This document shows, in pieces, positions 4,981 to 8,608 of a stretch of DNA of 8,608 nt. The stretch's first letter is position 1. Each line of letters opens with the position of its first letter. Source of the DNA: Spirochaetaceae bacterium (GTDB lineage: Bacteria > Spirochaetota > Spirochaetia > Treponematales > Breznakiellaceae); the NCBI GenBank assembly GCA_031280705.1, contig JAITGJ010000263.1, positions 1-8,608 of the forward strand. Reading direction: 5' to 3'. The notes beneath the pieces are model-generated. The model saw only the letters and a list, made by a program, of their open reading frames with translations, had not been told where the DNA came from and did not search any database. The position numbers and the translations under genes are program-made.

Positions 4981-7070
4981 AAAAACCGGCGGGAGGGGCC
5001 TCAGGCGCGGCGGGAAACCCCCGCGCCGCCCTCAAACAGGCCGCGTCCGGGGTACTGCTCGCGCTTTTTCTTGCCGCGCCGCCTTGCGCCGCGCCGCTGT
5101 TCGCGGCGGAGAACCCCGCCCTGGCCCAGTCCCGGTACCGCGCGGGCGCCGCCCTGATGACGCGGGGCGACTGGTACGCCGCGTCCGAATCGTTTCTTGA
5201 GTGTCTCGCGCTCAATCCCGCCCACGCCGCCGCCACCGCGTCTCTCGCGGAATGTTACTACGAGCTTGGTGAATTTGACGAAGCCCTGGTCTGGGCGCGG
5301 AAGGCCCGTATGCTCGCGCGGAGCGACATGGCGCTCGCCAATCTGGAGGCGTCCACCCTCATCGCGCTGGGCCGTTTGGACGAAGGCGGCGCGATCATCG
5401 CGGACATTTTGCGGCGGGAACCGTACAACCGGGAGGGCCTTTTTGCCGCGGCGGAACTTGAGGTGGCCGCGGGAAAGACCGGGGACGCGCTCCGCCGCTA
5501 CCGGGACATCGTGCGCCGTTTCCCGGATGACCGCCGCCTGCTTGTTTCGCTCGCCCTTGTGTCCGCCTCGCTTGGAGACATGGCGGGCGCGCGGAACTAT
5601 ATCGATCAGGCGCTGCTTTACCATCCGGGCGACTATCTGGTGTGCTATTTTGCCGCGTGGCTGGATTTCCGCGCCGGCCGTTCCGCCGAAGCCGCCGCCC
5701 GCGCGGAAGAGGCCCTTGCCATACATCCCGGCTACGCGCCCGCGCGGTCGCTTCTTGCCGCGCTGCATTACCGGGAGGGCCGCTACGAAGAAGCCGCCCG
5801 CCTTGCCGATATTTCCATCGCGCGGGACCGCGCCGATACCGGGGCGTGGTACCTCAAGGCGATGGCCCTGTCCCGCCTCGCGCGGCCCGCCGAAGCCATG
5901 ACGGTTCTTTCCACCGCGCTTTCCATTGACGGTGATGATGAATTTATCCGCGCCGCGCTTGAAGATCTCCTTATCGCGCATACGGCGCTTGAGGATCCCG
6001 CCCGTGAGCGCTGGGCGGCCTGGCATTTTAACCGCGCCGGGGACTTCCGGCGGCGGAACATGAACGGCGAAGCCCTCTTTGAGTACCGCCGGGGGCTTAG
6101 GCTTAACCCCTACGCGCGGGAACGGCTGGGGTACGCGGAACTGCTCAGGCGGCAGGGGTATCCGTCCCGCTATCTTGAAGAACTGCGCTTTATGGAAGAA
6201 AACGGCCTTGAGCGGTTCAGCGCCGCCGAACGCGAATCCATTACCGACGCCATTGAAAATTATGACGCGCTGCTTTCCGAAACCCTGTACCGCCGCTGGG
6301 ACGTGGAGCCGCGGGAACTGGCAAGCCGTCACTGGAATATCGCCGTATTTTCCCTGGCCGGCGGGGCGGTTTCCCGCCATCCCGGCGCGGCGGAAAAAAC
6401 GGCGGCCCTGGTCCGGGAATTTATCACGCACGACCGGCGAATCCGTTCCCTTGCCCTGCCCGTGGAAGCGGCGTCGTTTTCCGCCGCCTTTCGCGCGGCG
6501 CGGGAAGCCGGGGCGGACTATTTTCTTGTTATCGGAATCACGGAAAACGAGCGGGATATTTCACTAACCGGCGATCTGTATGTGGCCCGCACCGGATCGC
6601 CCGCGTCGAGTTTTAACGTGTACCGGACCGGCGCGGACCGCCTCCGCAACGCCGCGCGCAACATGGTAGAAAAGCTCGGCGCGGCGCTTCCCTTCCGGGG
6701 AGAGCTGGTACGCCGCCGGGCGTCGGAAGCCCTGATAGACCGGGGAAAGACCGACGGCGTGGACGCGGGGATGGTGTTTCAGGTGGTAAAACGCGGCCGG
6801 ACGGCAACGGCGAATGAAGGCATCGGTCTGGTATACCGCCCCGAAGATGTGGTGGGAACGTTTACCGTGGGCCGCCTTGATGAGGAAGTGAGCGCGGGCA
6901 TGCTTGCCCGCGGCGGATTCTACGACCGCGTCTCAAGCGGCGATGAGATTTTGATGCCCCCGGAAGCGGGCGCGGCAGGCGGGGCGGAAAGCGGCCCGCC
7001 CGCCCTGGCGGTAAACGCGGAACTCCGCGCGTTTTTGCGGACACTGCGCCGGGGGCCGCCGGAACGGTAA
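4977..7070 (+). CDS. Secreted TPR protein with CsgG/FlgT-like C-terminus
   Basis: A large exported protein of 697 aa, function unknown. The start is GTG 4977, overlapping the corC stop as GTGA; no clear ribosome site is seen. A signal peptide is likely: basic residues up to K20, hydrophobic core about 25-36, cleavage near LFA-AEN (43-44). The LAAPPC stretch is a poor lipobox, so signal peptidase I is favoured. Residues about 50-321 form eight consecutive 34-residue TPR-like repeats, with typical endings such as ALNPAH, LLYHPGD and LAIHPGY; another appears near 346-379. Residues about 452-570 (WNIAVFSL, ADYFLVIGITENERDISL, LYVARTGS) resemble the nucleotide-fold domains of CsgG/LpoB-like envelope proteins. 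Residues about 574-660 (GKTDGVDAGMVFQVV, VVGTFTVGRL) resemble the beta-barrel C-domain of FlgT. These similarities are by eye. A periplasmic scaffold role is inferred. Confidence 0.88.
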   Translation: MKKPAGGASGAAGNPRAALKQAASGVLLALFLAAPPCAAPLFAAENPALAQSRYRAGAALMTRGDWYAASESFLECLALNPAHAAATASLAECYYELGEFDEALVWARKARMLARSDMALANLEASTLIALGRLDEGGAIIADILRREPYNREGLFAAAELEVAAGKTGDALRRYRDIVRRFPDDRRLLVSLALVSASLGDMAGARNYIDQALLYHPGDYLVCYFAAWLDFRAGRSAEAAARAEEALAIHPGYAPARSLLAALHYREGRYEEAARLADISIARDRADTGAWYLKAMALSRLARPAEAMTVLSTALSIDGDDEFIRAALEDLLIAHTALEDPARERWAAWHFNRAGDFRRRNMNGEALFEYRRGLRLNPYARERLGYAELLRRQGYPSRYLEELRFMEENGLERFSAAERESITDAIENYDALLSETLYRRWDVEPRELASRHWNIAVFSLAGGAVSRHPGAAEKTAALVREFITHDRRIRSLALPVEAASFSAAFRAAREAGADYFLVIGITENERDISLTGDLYVARTGSPASSFNVYRTGADRLRNAARNMVEKLGAALPFRGELVRRRASEALIDRGKTDGVDAGMVFQVVKRGRTATANEGIGLVYRPEDVVGTFTVGRLDEEVSAGMLARGGFYDRVSSGDEILMPPEAGAAGGAESGPPALAVNAELRAFLRTLRRGPPER

Positions 7071-7132
7071 ACGCGCACGGTATGCTTTTTACGCGGCGTT
7101 TTGTCCGGCCCTTTCTCCGCCGATAATGAACC
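7071..7132 (+). promoter_or_regulatory. Short intergenic gap with GATAAT box
   Basis: The gap after the TPR gene carries TTGTCC at 7101-7106 and GATAAT at 7122-7127 with 15-bp spacing; an alternative -35, TTTTGT at 7099-7104, gives 17 bp. The -10-like box lies only 5 bp before ATG 7133, so a transcript from it would begin at or near the start codon. No terminator hairpin is evident, so read-through from the operon is also possible. Confidence 0.3.
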
Positions 7133-7819
7133 ATGACGCGTCTTTTCTTCCCGGCCGTTCTGTTTTTGCTTGCCGCGCTTCCGCTTGCCGGAGAAGAAGT
7201 GCTCAGGGGCCGGATAGACATTGATATGGAACCGGTCTATGCCCTTTCGCCGGAAGCGCCCTATCCCCTGGACGCGGAAACGGCGCGGCGGCGGGCGCTG
7301 GAAGAGGCGGCGCTCAATTTTGCCGCGATGATCTATGGCTGGGATTTCAGCTACGAAGCGGGCGAGAAGGAGCGGGGCCTTGCGGAAAACCTGGACATGG
7401 AACGCCGGGGCGCCGTTGTATTTGGCGACGGGCGTCTCCGTGTAACAGACGCGGACCTTGACGGCGCGCATTTTTCGGTATGGGCCGATTACCGCATGAG
7501 CGCCGCCCAACTCCGCCGCATGGAACAGTGGCGCGCGGGCCAAAACCGGATCATTCAGGGGACGGGCCGGGCAGATTTTGGCGGGCGGGGCGGGGGAAGC
7601 GACGCCTGGATCCGGGGCAAAACAGCCGCGCTGGAAGACGCCGCGCGCGCGGCTATCCGTGCCATGCTCCGGGGAACCGAACGGAACCGGCCCCGGCGGG
7701 TACGCGGGCGCATCGCCCTTGCGGAATTTCCCCGTTTCTACTTTGAAAGGGGGGCATGGGCCGTGGCGGCCCGCTTCCATGTGGAACAAATTGAAGTGGA
7801 ACCCTTTCCGGTGTATTAA
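7133..7819 (+). CDS. Exported protein with two similar modules, unknown function
   Basis: I do not recognise this 228-aa protein. A signal peptide is clear: MTR, then a hydrophobic run 4-18, with cleavage near LAG-EE (20-21). The mature part appears to hold two related modules. Module 1 (about 25-122) has an Ala-rich helix ETARRRALEEAALNFAAM followed by strands ending FSVWADYRM. Module 2 (about 143-222) has KTAALEDAARAAIRAML followed by VRGRIAL and ends WAVAARFHVEQIEVE. This helix-then-strand layout recalls LPP20/FlgT N-terminal-type domains of envelope and flagellar-associated proteins, by eye only. A Gly-rich linker (148-156) separates the modules. An in-frame TGA at 7127-7129 fixes ATG 7133 as the first start; there is no Shine-Dalgarno site, so it may be leaderless or translated by read-through from upstream. 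Position after the FlgT-like TPR protein suggests a shared envelope role. Confidence 0.82.
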   Translation: MTRLFFPAVLFLLAALPLAGEEVLRGRIDIDMEPVYALSPEAPYPLDAETARRRALEEAALNFAAMIYGWDFSYEAGEKERGLAENLDMERRGAVVFGDGRLRVTDADLDGAHFSVWADYRMSAAQLRRMEQWRAGQNRIIQGTGRADFGGRGGGSDAWIRGKTAALEDAARAAIRAMLRGTERNRPRRVRGRIALAEFPRFYFERGAWAVAARFHVEQIEVEPFPVY

Positions 7820-7898
7820 TTCCGCATAATCCGCATATTTTTTACCGTTATACAAAGCAAAACCACACCGTAACCCCATAAAGAAACGGAGGCTCCGC
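7820..7898 (+). promoter_or_regulatory. Leader of the FMN lipoprotein gene
   Basis: This 79-bp gap is AT-richer than its surroundings. It holds a 9-bp tandem TCCGCATAA/TCCGCATAT (7821-7838), a TATACA box at 7849-7854 that could be a -10 element without a good -35, and a strong ribosome site, CGGAGG, at 7887-7892, 6 bp before ATG 7899. The tandem shares the CCGCAT core of the flanking hairpin repeats. Confidence 0.4.
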
Positions 7899-8255
7899 AT
7901 GAAATATACGATAACGGCGCTTGCCCTGTGCGCGCTTGTTTCCGGCTGTGCGGGGTACCGGGCGGCGGACGGCGGGCAGGGCGTCTTTACGGGGGCGGCT
8001 CCGGGGTTCCGGGGGCCGGTACGGGTTCTGGTGCGGATGGACGAACACGGCATCGCGGGCATTGAGATTCTTGCCCATGATGACGACGCGGCAATCGGCG
8101 GCGCGGCAATGGAGGAATTGCTCGATCTGGCGCTTGAGTACAACACCACGGACCTTGACGCGGTATCCGGCGCGACGGAATCCAGCGCGGGTTTTCTCCG
8201 CGCGGTGGAAAACGCCCGGCAAAAATACGCCGGTACGGAGCCGCCCGGCTCCTGA
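7899..8255 (+). CDS. FMN-binding domain lipoprotein
   Basis: A 118-aa lipoprotein: hydrophobic signal TITALALCALVSG ends at a lipobox whose cysteine is C17, so the mature protein is probably membrane-anchored outside the cytoplasm. Residues about 27-110 form a compact FMN_bind domain of the RnfG/NqrC type. Its C-terminal motif DAVSGATESS (87-96) contains SGAT; in this family ApbE (flavin transferase) links FMN to the threonine, here T93, through a phosphoester bond. The protein is about the size of one domain, with no membrane electron-transport partner beside it. It could be a small extracytoplasmic electron carrier, for example for reduction of an external acceptor. The start is well set by CGGAGG 6 bp upstream. 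A hairpin begins 4 bp after the stop. No apbE or other redox gene is in the window. The flavin-domain call is firm; the pathway is unknown. Confidence 0.9.
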   Translation: MKYTITALALCALVSGCAGYRAADGGQGVFTGAAPGFRGPVRVLVRMDEHGIAGIEILAHDDDAAIGGAAMEELLDLALEYNTTDLDAVSGATESSAGFLRAVENARQKYAGTEPPGS

Positions 8256-8258
8256 GTT

Positions 8259-8278
8259 CCCCAAACTACCGTTTGGGG
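8259..8278. terminator. Post-stop hairpin, possible terminator
   Basis: CCCCAAAC (8259-8266) pairs perfectly with GTTTGGGG (8271-8278) around a TACC loop, starting 4 bp after the lipoprotein stop codon. The position suits a terminator, but no T tract follows (CTGTCG), so it may instead act as a 3'-end stabiliser or be part of the adjacent repeat element. Confidence 0.4.
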
Positions 8279-8284
8279 CTGTCG

Positions 8285-8326
8285 AAACCCAGGCCCAAAA
8301 TCCGCATGGATGCGGATTTTGGGCAG
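8285..8326 (+). repeat. Dispersed 42-bp hairpin repeat, copy 2
   Basis: GCCCAAAATCCGC (8293-8305) and GCGGATTTTGGGC (8312-8324) form a perfect 13-bp stem around the 6-nt loop ATGGAT. The unit is preceded by AAACCCA and followed by AG. It aligns without gaps to 214-255, in the same orientation, at 35 of 42 positions. The stem differs from copy 1 at two adjacent pairs (C-G to A-T), both compensated. Confidence 0.78.
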
Positions 8327-8391
8327 GCATCTGTTCGCGGGGATATACCGTGGCGGCGAAGCGCCGGGCCTGGAGGCGGGCCGCGAATACG

Positions 8392-8413
8392 CGAAAAAAT
8401 CAAAGTTTTTTCG
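8392..8413. other. AT-rich hairpin CGAAAAAA/TTTTTTCG
   Basis: CGAAAAAA (8392-8399) and TTTTTTCG (8406-8413) are perfect 8-bp inverted repeats with a 6-nt loop. The stem is mainly A-T, with no separate GC-rich stem, so it would be a weak terminator in either direction. It marks the start of an AT-rich island. Confidence 0.4.
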
Positions 8414-8419
8414 GATTTG

Positions 8420-8431
8420 CGCTTGCAAGCG
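8420..8431. promoter_or_regulatory. 12-bp palindrome, possible operator
   Basis: CGCTTGCAAGCG is a perfect dyad with no spacer. It overlaps a possible -35 (TTGCAA, 8423-8428), which is followed 17 bp later by AATACT (8446-8451) as a weak -10. The layout could be an operator over a rightward promoter, but neither box is strong. Confidence 0.3.
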
Positions 8432-8458
8432 GAGATATTCTGAACAATACTTAATTTT

Positions 8459-8608
8459 ATGAAGCACGTCCTTCGACAGGCAGCGGGCGCCGCCCTTCGG
8501 CGGGCAGCGGATGCCGTCCGCCCCGCGCACGGCGCGTTGCGCGGCGCCCGCGTACACGGCGATTTCCCGTTTAGCAGTGCCCCCCCCCCCCAATTTTGCG
8601 TGTGCGTG
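8459..8608 (+). CDS. Possible partial ORF open to the window edge
   Basis: From ATG 8459 the frame stays open for 50 codons to the right edge. It starts MKHVLRQAAG and continues as an Ala/Arg-rich stretch. The 24-bp tandem duplication encodes the related octets VLRQAAGA and ALRRAADA, and the C12 tract lies within the frame as APPPQ. A weak promoter can be drawn upstream, but no Shine-Dalgarno site is seen and the composition is low-complexity. In GC-rich DNA an open frame of this length is expected by chance, so it may be no gene at all. I do not recognise the product. Confidence 0.15.
   Translation, partial: MKHVLRQAAGAALRRAADAVRPAHGALRGARVHGDFPFSSAPPPQFCVCV
8468..8515 (+). repeat. 24-bp imperfect tandem duplication
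   Basis: Units 8468-8491 and 8492-8515 match at 19 of 24 positions and share CCTTCG and GGCAGCGG. The period is a multiple of three. The second unit also folds as CGCC/GGCG around CTTC. It lies in the GC-rich part downstream of the AT-rich island. Confidence 0.65.
8580..8591. repeat. C12 homopolymer tract
   Basis: Twelve consecutive C residues (G12 on the minus strand) lie 17 bp from the window edge. Tracts of this length are prone to slipped-strand length change. In Treponema, poly-G/C tracts near promoters or in reading frames are known phase-variation elements. Here the affected gene, if any, lies to the right or on the opposite strand and cannot be seen. Confidence 0.7.

Larger units (their letters stand above)
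8256..8608. other. Gene-poor, repeat-rich 3' region
   Basis: No confident gene is present. The region holds a post-stop hairpin (8259-8278), a 42-bp hairpin repeat (8285-8326), a 7-bp outer inverted repeat TTCGCGG/CCGCGAA (8334-8340/8381-8387), an AT-rich stretch (about 8390-8460) with palindromes, a 24-bp tandem duplication and a C12 tract. One short frame is open to the window edge and is listed separately at low confidence. Confidence 0.65.

Noticed and set aside
5079..5108. Lipoprotein assignment for the TPR protein based on LAAPPC
   Set aside because: The residues before the cysteine (A-P-P) do not fit a lipobox, and a signal peptidase I site follows a few residues later.
5001..6431. 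476-aa minus-strand open frame
   Set aside because: It is fully antisense to the TPR gene, whose 34-residue periodicity and signal peptide show that the plus strand is coding.
8259..8278. Confident rho-independent terminator after the lipoprotein gene
   Set aside because: The stem is perfect but no T tract follows it, so only a tentative terminator call is kept.
6920..8593. 557-aa minus-strand open frame from a TTG at 8593
   Set aside because: It runs antisense through two well-supported genes and both intergenic regions, crosses the poly-G tract at its start, and translates to low-complexity Arg/Pro/Gly sequence. It is a shadow of high GC content.

Overview
The window is GC-rich bacterial DNA, and the best guess is a Treponema-like spirochete, possibly a host- or gut-associated lineage. 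The guess rests on the gene set and order (PhoH, a 7TM-HD protein, YbeY, TlyC/CorC, then an exported TPR protein), on a spirochete-style lipoprotein, and on the general look of the intergenic repeats. No rRNA or other decisive marker is present, so the assignment is an inference.

Layout: (1) Positions 1-267 hold no supportable gene. They contain a C-rich stretch, several small hairpins and two or more copies of a GGATGCGGAT-type repeat. (2) Positions 268-7070 are one tight plus-strand operon of five genes: phoH (ybeZ), pgpH (7TM-HD c-di-AMP phosphodiesterase family), ybeY (rRNA endoribonuclease), a CBS-domain CorC/TlyC protein, and a large secreted TPR protein. Each of the four junctions is a 4-bp stop/start overlap (ATGA three times, GTGA once), so translation is probably coupled. 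(3) Positions 7133-7819 encode an exported protein of unknown function that appears to contain two similar halves. (4) Positions 7899-8255 encode a small lipoprotein with a single FMN-binding domain carrying the SGAT flavinylation motif. (5) Positions 8256-8608 hold no confident gene. They contain a hairpin directly after the last stop codon, a second good copy of the upstream repeat, an AT-rich island with palindromes, a 24-bp tandem duplication and a C12 homopolymer near the right edge. A short frame open to the window edge spans the duplication and the C tract.

Functionally, phoH-ybeY-corC is the core of a ribosome/RNA-maintenance cluster (E. coli ybeZ-ybeY-ybeX). Here it is merged with the Firmicute-style phoH-pgpH-ybeY arrangement, which places a c-di-AMP hydrolase family member inside the same transcript. 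The three downstream genes are all cell-envelope proteins: a TPR protein with CsgG/FlgT-like C-terminal regions, a two-module exported protein and a flavin lipoprotein. They may be a separate envelope function that sits next to the core operon.

The clearest unexplained signal is the repeat: two 42-bp copies about 8.07 kb apart, in the same orientation on the two flanks. Each forms a perfect 13-bp hairpin, and two adjacent base pairs differ between the copies in a fully compensatory way. I see no CRISPR array, insertion sequence, toxin-antitoxin pair or recognisable defence system.
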